Below are positions 42,874-53,030 of a stretch of DNA of 64,000 nt, one piece after another. The stretch's first letter is position 1, and the number at the start of each line of letters is the position of its first letter. The notes beneath the pieces were generated by a model, which saw only the letters and a program-made list of their open reading frames with translations, searched no databases and was not told where the DNA came from. The DNA is from Eublepharis macularius (taxonomy: Eukaryota > Chordata > Lepidosauria > Squamata > Eublepharidae). The stretch is from assembly GCF_028583425.1 (NCBI RefSeq), contig NC_072791.1, positions 12,853,868 through 12,917,867 on the forward strand, given 5' to 3'. The translations under genes were made by a program, and so were the position numbers.

Positions 42874-43105
42874 AGAAATCTTTCTAGAGGAGTTAGCCAT
42901 TTTAGTCTGTAGTAGCAAAATCAAAGAGTCCAGTAGCACCTTTAAGACTAACCAACTTTATTGTAGCATAAGCTTTCAAGAATCACAGTTCTCTTTGTCA
43001 GATGCATGCATCTGACGAAGAGAACTGTGATTCTCGAAAGCTTATGCTACAATAAAGATGGTTAGTCTTAAAGGTGCTACTGGACTCTTTTTGAGAAATC
43101 TTTCT
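42874..43105. mobile_element. Penelope 3'-end hairpin with 12-bp TSD
   Basis: Element 42886-43093: GAGTTAGCCATTTTAGTCTGTAGTAGC.., arms mirrored around GATGCATGCATC (about 43010), ending GGTGCTACTGGACTCTTTTTG. Flanked by AGAAATCTTTCT at 42874-42885 and 43094-43105, identical. Confidence 0.92.
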
Positions 43106-43219
43106 GAAGTCTTGGTTATGTTAGCAGCATTTTGAAAGGTAAGGTGAACGGGCTGTGACCAAGGATTCTGACCTTAGATGAAACCTTGACAGCCTGCCCA
43201 AAAATGTAGGCATCGACCT

Positions 43220-43810
43220 TATTTTTCAGCCTTCATGATTTTCTGTTTCAGTGATCATTTTTCCTAATTGCTGCTACCGCAAAAACCAAATCATAAATTC
43301 ACAGTTTTTTGTAATTTTATTAAAGCTATGACAAAAGCGTTGTAGTATAAAAAAATAAATAGGGGGTAACACTGGTTGTCATCACCACAACTAAAATCTA
43401 GGTTCTAGCCTTAGTCTTTCTTACTTCCCAGTTTATTGTAATTTCATTATTGCGCTAAAAACTTCATTTACAGTGTAATCCTAAAAAGAGTTACTTCAGT
43501 CTGAGCCCGTTGATTTGGATGGGCTTAGACTGAAGTAACCCTTCTTAGGATCGCACTGTTAATTGAATACTGGAGCCAATATGGAAAGCAACCGGCCAAT
43601 TTGCCCTTCTACCAGCAATGACAAGAACTTTATACACATGCATTTTTATGTTGTACAACAAAAACATAGTCTGATCTGAAATGATAAATAAGCTTTGTAC
43701 TTTCTGCCAAGGATTGCCAAGAGACGCTACAGTAAATCATTACTGAAAAATATTAGGTGCCACAATGAAATTTCTAGGCGCCCTGGTGCCTGGGATTTGT
43801 TGAGCCCTGT
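43220..43810 (-). mobile_element. Dispersed repeat R1, possibly a hAT remnant
   Basis: Aligns in patches with 51885-51965 plus 56555-57050 (AATTTCATTATTGC; ATGACAAGAACTT; TGATAAATAA; GTGCCTGGGATTTGTTGAGCCCTG). Read on the minus strand it begins CAGGGCTCAACAAATCCCAGG, a hAT-like terminus, but the other end is not identified. Confidence 0.55.
43468..43561. mobile_element. Palindromic mini-element with TTA flanks
   Basis: Element 43471-43558 (CAGTGTAATCCTAAAAAGAG..CTTAGGATCGCACTG), with TTA at 43468-43470 and 43559-43561. A 3-bp TTA duplication is the PIF/Harbinger pattern. It is nested in R1. Confidence 0.7.
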
Positions 43811-44100
43811 CTTAAATATCCTTGGATGTGCACCAGCAATCCTGAGATTTTTTTTCAAAACCACTTTTAAATAAATAAAAGTAAAGATGCAAAACCCCAA
43901 CATACACTTTTAATTTTTAACACTATTTATCTTTTTCCTTTCTGCATATCTATGTATCTCTCTGTCCCCTGCTAAAAACTTAAAACAAGAAAAAATGGCA
44001 GAGGTTGTCCCCTATTACAGCCCTCTTGATATTGAAGTGCTACTCAGTTGTTAGTTTTGGCCCACTAGTTGATGTTGAATAACCTAGGCCAAGGTTTTGA
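43811..44100. other. Intronic, nothing recognised
   Basis: AT-rich, no features. Confidence 0.4.
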
Positions 44101-44104
44101 GAAT

Positions 44105-44430
44105 TAGAACCAAGCTACAAGAGACGAATTACACCAGGAGGAGCAGGTGAAGGGAGTCGCAATGTTAGCTGGGAAGCTGAGTTTTAAAAGAGATTGGAAG
44201 GCTTTGTTAATTTCCCCTCTCTGTTTCTTCTTTGCCTCTGTAAGGCTCTGTCAGTTTCACCTCCCCTTCTAAGAGGCTAAGAGGAAACAAACCTTCTGAC
44301 CAGCCATCTGTAGAGAGGGGAAATTGACAGAGCCTTCCGATCTCTTTTAAAACTCAGCTTCCTGGCTAACGTTGCGACTTCCTTCACGTGCTCCTCCTTG
44401 TGTAATTCCTCTCTTGTAGCTTAGCTCTCA
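44105..44430. mobile_element. Long-TIR foldback element (CTACAAGAGACGAATTACAC)
   Basis: Left arm AGCTACAAGAGACGAATTACACC..GTGAAGGGAGTCGCAATGTTAGC..GAGTTTTAAAAGAGATTGG; right arm GATCTCTTTTAAAACTCAGC..GCTAACGTTGCGACTTCC..TCTCTTGTAGCTTAGCTC. Sister of 22473-22806. Confidence 0.85.
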
Positions 44431-44433
44431 GTG

Positions 44434-44583
44434 AGTGATTCCGCACATACTGGATAATGCACTTCCAATTCTCTTTATAGATCATTTGGAACGGATTTTT
44501 TTGTGTGCGGAACAAAAAATCCACCTCAAACGATTGATAAAGTGCATTGAAAGTGCATTATCCAACGTATGCGGAATCAGCCA
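44434..44583. mobile_element. Miniature inverted element TGATTCCGCACA
   Basis: TGATTCCGCACATACTGGATAATGCACTT .. AAAGTGCATTATCCAACGTATGCGGAATCA. Sister of 26945-27100. It begins a few bases after the preceding foldback element. Confidence 0.82.
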
Positions 44584-44594
44584 CTGTAAGGACT

Positions 44595-44765
44595 ACACCT
44601 GGACAGACCCAAGTTCAAATCCCTGCTCTGCCAAGAAGCTCACTGGGTAGCCTCAGGCCAGCCATGCTGTTTCAGGTTGACCTTACCTACCCCATAAGGT
44701 TGTTGTAAGGACAGACTAGAGAAAGGGAAAACTATTCCTTGTAGGAATAGCGGGATATAAAAAAT
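44595..44765 (+). mobile_element. tRNA-derived SINE
   Basis: CCCAAGTTCAAATCCCTGCTCTGCC (B box), AGCTCACTGGGTAGCCTCAGGCCAG, AAGGTTGTTGTAAGGACAG, GGAATAGCGGGATATAAA. Confidence 0.78.
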
Positions 44766-45122
44766 ATGGACTTCTTTCCAATATGGATACTGAATCTGTA
44801 GTTCCGTTTTGAAAGATTTTTACCTCCGAGATCAGTCACCTCAAGGGCCTTGTGGGTTTCTTGTGTAGACTTCCCTGCGTTGACTTCACTTTTGTGGTTT
44901 GGGACTGTATGGGGGGTTCATAAATGGCTTTCCTGGGCTCACAGTGTTGTTCTATAAGCCAGCAACTTAACATTGTTTCTTATTCCTTAGCATTCCTCCT
45001 GTCTTGCACAGTGATCAATCAGTTGATAAGGAGAGCCGACAACAGAGCATATAAAACATTTTTTTAGCTTGTGAAAACATAGCACAGTCCCACGATGTAT
45101 AATTATAATGTAATGGGTCTGG

Positions 45123-45358
45123 GTGTTAAGTAAGGTTACCAGATCCAAGTTGGAAAATTCCTGGAGATCTGGGGAGTGAAACCTGGAGAAAGTGGGATTT
45201 GAGGACGGAAAGGACCTTGGCATGGCATAATTTCATAGAGTCCACCCCCTCAAAGTAGCCATTTTCTCCAGGTGAACTGATCTCTGTGGCCTGGAGACCA
45301 GTTGTAATTCCGGGAGATCTCCAGCCACTACCTGGAGGCTGGCAACCTTAGTGTTAAG
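45123..45358. mobile_element. GGTTGCC/GGCAACC miniature element with 8-bp TSD
   Basis: Element 45131-45350 (TAAGGTTACCAGATCC .. GAGGCTGGCAACCTTA), flanked by GTGTTAAG at 45123-45130 and 45351-45358, identical. The 8-bp duplication and TIR place this very common family among hAT-like elements. Confidence 0.9.
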
Positions 45359-45359
45359 C

Positions 45360-47165
45360 CCCTGGGTAGTGATTGTTGCTGGGTTGATTTTGGTATGCTG
45401 TGCGAACGGTTTCCATCCCATACAGCGGTGGCCCTTCCGCAAGGCAGAGGCGGGAGATGGGATTCTTCAGGCAACAGGATTTTGGGCAATGCTACAGCAG
45501 GGAGGAAAACAATATGTCTCTGATCCTTGAAGCTCAGTCATGGGGAAGTTCTCTTGTACAAGCCTCATTGGAAGTAGATGGGAACTGCAGAAGTAGTCAC
45601 GGCATTTCAGTGGGGTTTGTCAGGAGAACTTCAGTGGATTTTTAACTGGTGTGAGTGTGCGCATGTGCGCGCACATGTGCGTGGGCGCTCTTTCTCAGGT
45701 GGCAAAATGTCATGGGCTGACCCTGATCCCACCCACTTACGGTTGCTTTCCTTTTGCGCTTCAGTGTATGCAGACTCTCCTTTAACAACATCTGTAGGCC
45801 TGGACGAGTCCTTTCCCCATACAAAGAGCAAGCAAGGAGAAACAAGGGCAGAGAAGGAAGGCACATGGAAGCAGAGCCAGGTGTGATTGTTTTGGGGATT
45901 TGAGAAAGATAAATGCAGGGACACATTTATTTTTTTTTTGCTTTGGATCTGTGTTTGCTTGTAGTCAAACCTTGACTTACAAAATCTTCAAAAAAAAAAT
46001 ACAATTGTCACGAGTGCAATGGATTTCCTTTCCTTTTTGAAAAAATCTATGACTTTGGGAGCCGAAAGAGTTTTCTCTTGTGGCGTGGGCGAAGTAAGTA
46101 GGTAAACAGCTGTATGGCTTTTGAGAGTCCTGCTGGGAGAGGCAGAAGAATGGGCTGAGAGCGAGAAGTTGTGTAAGGAATTGGCCCTTTGCTGGAAGCA
46201 GCATTCTTGACTGTCAGACCCGGTCTCTTTCTCAAGGCTGTTTGTCTTGGCCCGTGTTGGCGTAAGAGGCAAGTGGTGTCAGGCTGTGTTTCAGAAAAAT
46301 TTCAGGAGATGTGTTCAGGACAAAGGTGCAGATTTTGTGGTTGTTGCAATTATCTGTGTGTTTTCCAAGGCTCTCTTCTGCTGCCAGCTCTCTCCCATGC
46401 CAGGATGATGTCCTGAAAGACAATGTGTCCCTCCCCCCCACCCTGCCTTAAGTGTATGAGTGCATCTATTTGCCCAGCATGCTAATGGATTTTGAAGTGG
46501 CCCTTCTTGCACCTTGGGTAAATGTTGTGTTTAACCTGGCATGGCATACATATTGTGCAAGGGATTATTTCTCTTACATAGCGACAGCTTCTTTTAAAAG
46601 GGCTGTGCAGTGGGGTATGCATGAAACGCTCCAAGACATTTTGCTTCTCGCCAGCTTGCTTGTGGGGCTGTCAGAGTTTCGCTGCACATCTTGGTGAACT
46701 TGAGCGAGAGAGCCATCAACTTCCCAGACTTGAGGACTCGCTGAGCTGCAAGGATGTGACATCAGAGCCATGTGACAGGAAGGTGAGGAGCCAGAATGAT
46801 AACCTCACCGGTGTCAAGGCCAGGACTGCGGACAGAAGACCAAGAGAACCAGAGAGGGGAAGGACCAGCTGAGCACTAGAAGGTGTACTGTAGTGAGGAA
46901 CAAACCCAGGTTCAGAGTCAAGGGACTACCCTGTGCTGTTGAGCTTCCCCTTGGCTTGCATAGTGGTCTTGCTCTGTGCATGCGCACTAAGAGCATCAGA
47001 AAGCAGCAAAACAACAACAACAACAGCGGTTTGGTTGGGACTCCATGACTCAACAGGTGTAACTCTGTCCTGCGTGGATGAATGGTTGCTGAGCGACAGT
47101 CTTAAAACTTAGTACACATATCATCCCAGCCCTCAAAAACTGAGCTAGACACTCCTACACCTGTT
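45360..47165. other. Intronic, nothing firm
   Basis: Includes an alternating GTGCGCATGTGCGCGCACATG tract at about 45656-45690 (possible Z-DNA-prone). No repeat family or coding feature recognised otherwise. Confidence 0.4.
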
Positions 47166-47169
47166 CCTG

Positions 47170-47345
47170 AGGGGGGTGGTTAGAAGGTTGAAATCCAACT
47201 TCGAATCCCTTCTCGTCTTGGAATTCCCTGGGTGACCTCGGGCCCGGCATTCTCCCTGGGCCTAACTTCACAGCATGGTTGTGAGGATAAAATGGATATA
47301 TGGTGCTTGGACTTACTTGGAGGAAGGACAGAATAAAATGCACTG
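47170..47345 (+). mobile_element. tRNA-derived SINE, worn
   Basis: AATCCAACTTCGAATCCC (B box), CTGGGTGACCTCGGGCC, ACAGCATGGTTGTGAGGATAAAATGG, GGAAGGACAGAATAAAATG. Confidence 0.65.
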
Positions 47346-47391
47346 ACTCAAGAAGGAGAGCCAAACTTGTACCTCCACTAGCTCCACTAGA

Positions 47392-47656
47392 GAGCCAGTT
47401 TGGTGTAGTGGTTAAGAGCGAGGGACTGTAATCTGGAGAGCCGGGTTTGATTCCCCACTCCTCCACTTGAAGCCAGCTGGGTGACCCTGGGTCAGTCACA
47501 GCTCTCTCAGAGCTCTCTCAGCCCCACCCACCTCACAGGGTGTTTGTTGTGGGGATAATAATAACATACTTTGTAAACCGCTCTGAGTGGGCATTAAGTT
47601 GTCCTGAAGGGCGGTATATAAATTGAATGTTATCATCATCATCATCATCATCATTG
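47392..47656 (+). mobile_element. Sauria-type tRNA-derived SINE with (ATC)n tail
   Basis: Head GAGCCAGTTTGGTGTAGTGGTTAAGAGC (A box) and GGGTTTGATTCCCC (B box); body AGCCAGCTGGGTGACCCTGGGTCAGTCAC; tail CTCTGAGTGGGCATTAAGTTGTCCTGAAGGGCGGTATATAAA, then ATC repeats. The tail resembles a BovB-type 3' end. Confidence 0.92.
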
Positions 47657-47699
47657 ATGGAAGTGAATTTAATGGACTAGAATATTTTATGTGCCTTTT

Positions 47700-48075
47700 C
47701 TATCTCTATGCAACTTTACTTTATTTTCAGGTGCCCTTGTAGTATTTTTACTGTGCCAAGCAGGGAATGGACACTGGAGCGAAATAGTCAAGCAAAAGAC
47801 ACGTAACTGTATGTTAGTTGCCGTGAATGCTGAGGCCAATCAATGTGAAATTCCTGCTATTTGTAGATGGGAAAAAGGTTACCCGAGTCACTAGACTTGC
47901 ATAGCAAGCAAACTTGCGGGTAATAAGATGCACCTATAATCGCTATGCACCTGTAGTCATGCACTATACTACACTTATAGGCTGATAAGGGAAAACTGTT
48001 TCTGAACTAATTATGCCAGATGTAGTTGTAGAATAAGAACACAGAAGAGAGAGGGGGGGGGGGGAGACCAGCTGC
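47700..48075. other. Intronic, nothing recognised
   Basis: A splice-acceptor-like TTATTTTCAG at 47722-47731 is followed by a 40-codon open stretch with no family resemblance. Not called as an exon. Confidence 0.4.
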
Positions 48076-48078
48076 AGC

Positions 48079-48332
48079 CATAAAAGCAGGGCTTTTTTTC
48101 AGCAGGGACATGGGGGAACGGAGTTCTGGAACCTCTTGAAAATGGTCACATGGCTGGAGGCCTCGCCCCCTGATTTCCAGACAGAAGGGAGTTGAGATTG
48201 CCCTCGGGCAATCTAAACTCCCCTCTGTCTTGAGATCAGGGGGCGGGGCCACCAGCCATGTGACCATTTTCTCCGAGGGCAACCCACTGAGTTCCACCAC
48301 CTCTTTTCCCAGAAAAAAGCCCTGCATAAAAG
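48079..48332. mobile_element. hAT-like miniature element, CAGGGCTTTTTTTC, with 8-bp TSD
   Basis: Element 48087-48324, flanked by CATAAAAG at 48079-48086 and 48325-48332, identical. The shortest of the full copies with both ends: the centre GAGATTGCCCTCGGGCAATCTAAAC is a tight inverted repeat. Confidence 0.93.
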
Positions 48333-48412
48333 TTACTTTCAAAGAGCAAAGAAACATTAACTGAAATTTGGACTGGATAACGGATGGACAGGAGAGGAGA
48401 TGTGTGGAACAT

Positions 48413-48440
48413 CGTCATCATCATCATCATCATCATCATC
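48413..48440. repeat. (ATC)n microsatellite
   Basis: About nine ATC units, immediately before a GGCAACC-type element in reverse orientation. Confidence 0.9.
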
Positions 48441-48443
48441 TAG

Positions 48444-48629
48444 AGGCCAACCTTCAGGTGGGGGCCTGAAGATCTGGAATTACAACTTTTCTTCAGACTA
48501 TAGACATCAGTTCTTTTGGGAAAAAAATGGCTGACATGACATTTATACCCCCAATGAGGTCCTTCCCTCCCCCAACGCCTCTCAGCCACAGATCTCTAGG
48601 AATTTTCCAAACTGGACTTGGCAGCCCAA
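48444..48629. mobile_element. GGTTGCC/GGCAACC miniature element, reversed
   Basis: GGCCAACCTTCAGGTGGGGG.., GAATTACAACTTTTCTTCAG, ACCCCCAATGAGGTCCTTCCC, AGGAATTTTCCAAACTGGACTTGGCAGCC. Confidence 0.7.
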
Positions 48630-48726
48630 GCTAGGAGAAAGCTTTGTCATTATTGCCCTGTTTTTTGGCCCTTTATGCTCTTCTTATGAAGCTGATATTT
48701 GAAACACACATGAAGCCCAAGATATG

Positions 48727-49003
48727 ATGGTGACCAGGGCTTTTTTTCAGCAGGAACACGGGGGAACGGAGTTCCGGAACCTCTTGAAAATGGTCACATG
48801 GCTGGTGGCCCCGCCCCCTGATCTCCAGACAGAGCGGAGTTGAGATTGCCCTCCGCACCACTCCAGCAGCGCAGAGGGCCATCTAAACTCCCCTCTGTCT
48901 GGAGATCAGAGGGCAGGGCCACCAGCCATGTGACCATTTTCTCCGAGGGCAACCCACTGAGTTCCACCACCTCTTTTTCCAGAAAAAAAGCCCTGATGGT
49001 GAC
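48727..49003. mobile_element. hAT-like miniature element, CAGGGCTTTTTTTC, with 8-bp TSD
   Basis: Element 48735-48995, flanked by ATGGTGAC at 48727-48734 and 48996-49003, identical. The two halves are near-complementary (GGCCCCGCCCCCTGATCTCC and GGAGATCAGAGGGCAGGGCC). Confidence 0.95.
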
Positions 49004-49460
49004 CAAATAAATAAATAAATAAGAAGTCTGGAAAGGAGACATTTGAAGTCTTTCCCCAGAAATAGGCAGGAAGTGTTCCTCAATATGCAGGAATATTTAG
49101 AAAATATTTGGTATGCAGAAAACACCCTCCACGCCCACTGCCAAGAAAGGCCTGCTGCAGAGTCCTGGTGAACTCAAAAGCTTGCACAGTGGTCAGTGTC
49201 ATTTTGTTGGGCCCCAATAAAAGCTATTACGTGGATTTTGTTTCTTCTTCTGATGAGGACTGAGCGTGCTTGCTACCACATCGGAGCCATGGACCATTGA
49301 GGGGCATAATGCACATTAGATAAGAGTGGGGGCAGGGGAATGGGAATGGGAAATGGGTCTGCTTAAACCCCTAAAAGACTTCAGTGTCCTGTAGGGGGAG
49401 AGTTGGATAGAGGGATGCCTGACCCTAATTTTCCTTCTTCCTTTGGGATGCTGGAACCTT
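49004..49460. other. Intronic, nothing recognised
   Basis: Short (AAAT)n at 49007-49022. Otherwise none. Confidence 0.4.
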
Positions 49461-49462
49461 TT

Positions 49463-49726
49463 GGAGCCAGTTTGGTGCAGTGGTTAAGAGCGCGGGACTC
49501 TAATCTGGAGAGCCGGGTTTGATTCCCCACTCCTCCACTTGAAGCCAGCTGGGTGACCTTGGGCTAGTCATGGCTCTCTGGAGCTCTCTCAGCCCCACCC
49601 ACTTCACATGGTATTTTGTTGTGGGGATAATAATGACATACTTTATAAATCGCTCTGAGTAGGCATTAAGTTGTCCTGAAGGGCGGTATATAAATGGAAT
49701 GTTGTTGTCGTTCTTGTTGTTGTTAA
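49463..49726 (+). mobile_element. Sauria-type tRNA-derived SINE
   Basis: GAGCCAGTTTGGTGCAGTGGTTAAGAGC, GGGTTTGATTCCCC, and GGGCGGTATATAAAT followed by (GTT)n. Close sister of 47392-47656. Confidence 0.92.
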
Positions 49727-49729
49727 GGG

Positions 49730-51050
49730 CTCTGACCACTTTGAAAGTAAAAGAATAGGGGTGGAGGGATTAGTTAAGAGTGGGCGTGCTTCAGCAGGTA
49801 TTGGCTGCATTCTTCCTAGTGTATCTTTCCATCACAGGGACCCAAAACTTTTAAAAACAAAAGCTGCAATATTCCAAAAACAGGCTTCCGTGCTCAGTGC
49901 CATATGGTGTCGCTTTGCCTGCTTTTCCATAGAACTGCAATAAGCACCGACCCCTGATGTCGTTGTCAGAATTCTGGGAGTTTCAGGTGGCTGAATTCTG
50001 GTACATTTAGTGGCTGTGACATCCAGCTGCAGACACAGGAATACACGCAGTTGTAACTTTCCAGTGCTGTGGAACTGATGGGTGAGAAAGTACACAAAAC
50101 TGGAGATAGCAAAGGAAGTCCTCTGGTTATCCTATAAATCAGTTGTCTACAAAATGTGGATCGGGACCCCAGAGCAGGGTGCCATTCTCTTGCAGGTGGG
50201 TCTCAAGCGCAGAGGAGGAACAGAATGAACTGGGGAAAGATGCTGGTGTGTGTGTGTGTGTGTGTTTGTGTCAGTGGCAGGCGTCTGACCACTTGAGAGG
50301 GTCAGTGTGTGCAAGAGGTATTTCCAGCCCCTGGATGTTTCCCCGGAGAACCGAATGTTCCCTCCACGTCTCACAATATAGAAGTTGGTCATCCCTCAAC
50401 TATACCAACGCTGCTAGTTTTATTACTTTACAAATAACCCGTCGAAGAGCACTTCTTTGTTAGAGGAGTGGAATCTCCTGTATCCACAAACTGGTGTTTT
50501 TGTTGCTGGACCATCATTTGTTTCTATAGGCAACCGATCCAGAAAACTGCCGAGTTGCGGGCAAGCGTTATTGCTTTAACATGTACTCTGGTGTTATCCA
50601 AAAGGAGAGAACAAACACGCGAAATAGGTTTCTTGAAGTCTGTTCGCAATGTGCCGCATAACAGCTGAGCTGCCATCCAAATATTTATGTTGAGCATGGA
50701 AAGCCATGCGTTTGCAGTGCTTGGAGACATTAGCCATCCCCACGCGCATTCCTGGTTAGAAGCATTAAGTCCTGCCAGCTTTCTACAATTGGGCCATGAA
50801 GAGTAGGGGCAGGAGAACAGCTTTCTCCGTTAATGTCCCCATTTAAAGAGAGCAGAGGGAATCTCGGCAGGTTGTAATCAGTTTTCCTACAAATACGAAC
50901 TTAGGAGCCTCGGTGCATCTGCTGTGAAAACGCCACATGTATTTGCAGCGAGGCGTGAGAGGTCCATTGCCCATTCTTGAAGTTGCTAACCTTCCTGACA
51001 TGGTTTTATTGTGAAGGTACAATGAGATAAAGTTTATTATTGCATTAATA
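49730..51050. other. Intronic, nothing recognised
   Basis: A (GT)n at about 50247-50271. No repeat family or coding feature otherwise. Confidence 0.4.
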
Positions 51051-51053
51051 GAG

Positions 51054-51690
51054 CCAGTGTAGTGCAGCGATTAAAGTGTCTGAGTAGGATACTGGAGACC
51101 CAGGTTTGCGTCCCCACTCTGCCATAGACAGAGGTGCTCAGTGATCCTGGGCCTGTCACACCTCACAGGGTGGTTGCTGTGAGCAGGGCTGGATCGAGGG
51201 GGGGTAGTCTGCCCCCAGCACTGCCAGGGAGGAGGCGCCGGGAGCAGCTGCCAGCTGCCGGGAGCGTGTGGGCTCGCAGCCTCGCAGCTCCCCGCGCTGT
51301 CTTTCACCTGCCCCGCAGGACAGGGGGGCGGCCGGTTTGCCACGTGCCCCCTGTCCTGCAGGGCAGGCAAAAGGCAGCGCGGGGGGCTGCAAGGCCACCT
51401 GCGCCATTTGCCTGCGGGGAGGTGAATGGCATGGGCTGCTTCCCAGCCCTGCGTGCTGCCTCTGCCGCTCTGCCCTGCGTGATGACATCACCAAAATGAC
51501 ATCATCACAAAGCACCGGGAGCGCGCGCACACGCACGCGCGTGCAAGGGGTCAGACTAGGGTTGCCCTGGGCGCCAGCAACCCTAGATCCGGCCCTGGCT
51601 GTGAGGATGAAATGACGAATGGGAGAAGGGTATTGTATGTTGTCTTGCGTCCCATTGGAGAGAAAAGCGGAGTATAAATATCTACATAAA
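51054..51690 (+). mobile_element. tRNA-derived SINE split by a GC-rich element
   Basis: Head GAGCCAGTGTAGTGCAGCGATTAAAGTG, CAGGTTTGCGTCCCCAC, CTCACAGGGTGGTTGCTGTGAG up to 51183. It resumes at 51598 with GCTGTGAGGATGAAATGACG and ends GGAGTATAAATATCTA. Confidence 0.85.
51176..51605. mobile_element. GC-rich hAT-like element with 8-bp TSD
   Basis: Element 51184-51597 begins CAGGGCTGGATCGAGG and ends CTAGATCCGGCCCTG. It is flanked by GCTGTGAG at 51176-51183 and 51598-51605, identical. Removing it restores the host SINE. Very GC-rich, with internal inverted words (GCCCCGCAGGACAGGGG / CCCCCTGTCCTGCAGGGC) and no credible coding sequence. Confidence 0.92.
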
Positions 51691-51714
51691 ATACCTTGCT
51701 TCTAGTATAGTTTC

Positions 51715-51870
51715 AGGTGGGTATCTGTGTTGGTCTGCAGTGGAAGAGCAAAGTTGAGTCCAGTAGCATCTTAAAGACCAACAAAAAAAGTTGTACCCTG
51801 GAAATCTTGTTGGTCTTTACAGTGCTACTGGACTTGGATCTTGCTCTTTCTTCCAGCATACAAAAACTAA
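51715..51870. mobile_element. Penelope-like 3'-end hairpin, diverged
   Basis: GGTATCTGTGTTGGTCTGCAGTGG.., GAGTCCAGTAGCATCTTAAAGACCAACA, then the opposed arm CCTGGAAATCTTGTTGGTCTTTACAGTGCTACTGGAC. No clear duplication. Confidence 0.75.
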
Positions 51871-51884
51871 TCCTAACCTCTTCA

Positions 51885-51965
51885 AAGTTTCTGATCCTTT
51901 TATTAAAGTTTTACCATGGTATATAATATAGGGGTGACCCTGATTGTCATCAACACAACAAAAAA
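51885..51965 (-). mobile_element. Dispersed repeat R1, one piece
   Basis: TATTAAAGTTTTACCATGG.., GGGGTGACCCTGATTGTCATCAACACAAC parallels 43315-43395. The remainder resumes at about 56555, on the far side of the LINE. Confidence 0.55.
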
Positions 51966-51985
51966 AGCAACCACCTCTAACCCTA

Positions 51986-52562
51986 TTTATTTATTTATTT
52001 ATTTATTTATATTTCACCTTTATCGCTGAGACTCAAGGCAGATTACATAGTGTGAGATTAGTACAATCAGTGGCAAGGACAAGGGCAGGCATTTCTATAC
52101 AGTGTCAAGAACATTTCCATAAACAATGCCCTGGGGGTGAATGAATACAAGTTTACAAAGACATAGTATTAGCAAGGATCCAGTATGGGGTTGAGGAATT
52201 GCTGAAACAGAACATAATCAGTTCTAGGACTTATATTAAACAACATGAAGCACAGGTAGTATGTAGGAGTACCTATTTAAAGCAACAGATAATATGTAAG
52301 GCAACATAATGGTGAAATCTATGGTTTCTAACTCATTAGCGAGACATCTGGGATCCCTTTCCTACAATACCACCCTCTTAGCTGAGAAAAAGGCCTTTTT
52401 GAATAATTCAGTTTTGCATTGTTTGTGGAAAGCTAGGAGCGTGGGGGCTCTCCTGACCTCCTCAGGCAGGCTGTTCCATAGGGTAGGGGCCACCACAGAG
52501 AAAGCCCGTGTAGTGTACAGGCTGTTGTTGATTTCACCCATGTACAGGCTGGCACCTGCAAG
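51986..52562 (-). mobile_element. L2-like LINE, 3' portion (host of the foldback)
   Basis: (TTTA)n, TTTATCGCTGAGACTCAAGGCAGATTACATAG, the full 3'UTR, then coding relics antisense to FKKAFF, LWNSLPEEV and RAFSVVAP. It is the reverse complement of 34500-35060 and continues at 56336. Confidence 0.88.
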
Positions 52563-53030
52563 TAGGGATGTGCGTTTCGGCATTCAGAATGCCGAAAGAA
52601 TGCCGAAACAAAAGTGTTTCGGCTTCTTTCGGGGAATGCCGAAACGTTTCGGGGAATGCCGAAACGTTTCGGGTAGCCGAAAGAATTAAGCCGAAACGTT
52701 TCGGGATTCTTTCGGCTTTCTTTCGGCTTTTCAATGGGAAAATGCCTCCATCTTCCCGGACGTCTGGGGGAGGCATTTTCCCACCGAATAAGCCCAAAAT
52801 TGGTGGGGACCTTCCTCTAACCCTTCTCTAACAACCACCCAAGTTTCAGACAGATTGGACTTTGGGGGGCCATGTTATGGCCCCCCAAAGCAGGTCCCCC
52901 CATCCTCCCATAAGAAAGCGAAGGAGCAGCATATTGTTAGCATGCTGCTACTCATCTTCTTCATTATTTCCTATGGGGAAAAAATGAAGAAGCAGGCTTC
53001 CTTTGCCAGGGGTGGCATTTTGCATGTAAA

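Noticed and set aside
47392..47460. tRNA gene-like A and B boxes (also 49463, 60000, 36243, 57387, 14230, 12297)
   Set aside because: No complete cloverleaf. They belong to SINE heads repeated in the window with LINE-like tails.
47722..47895. Exon candidate after TTATTTTCAG
   Set aside because: The open stretch does not match the second MNAT1 exon (no RING cysteines or following acidic segment) and has no donor in a sensible place.
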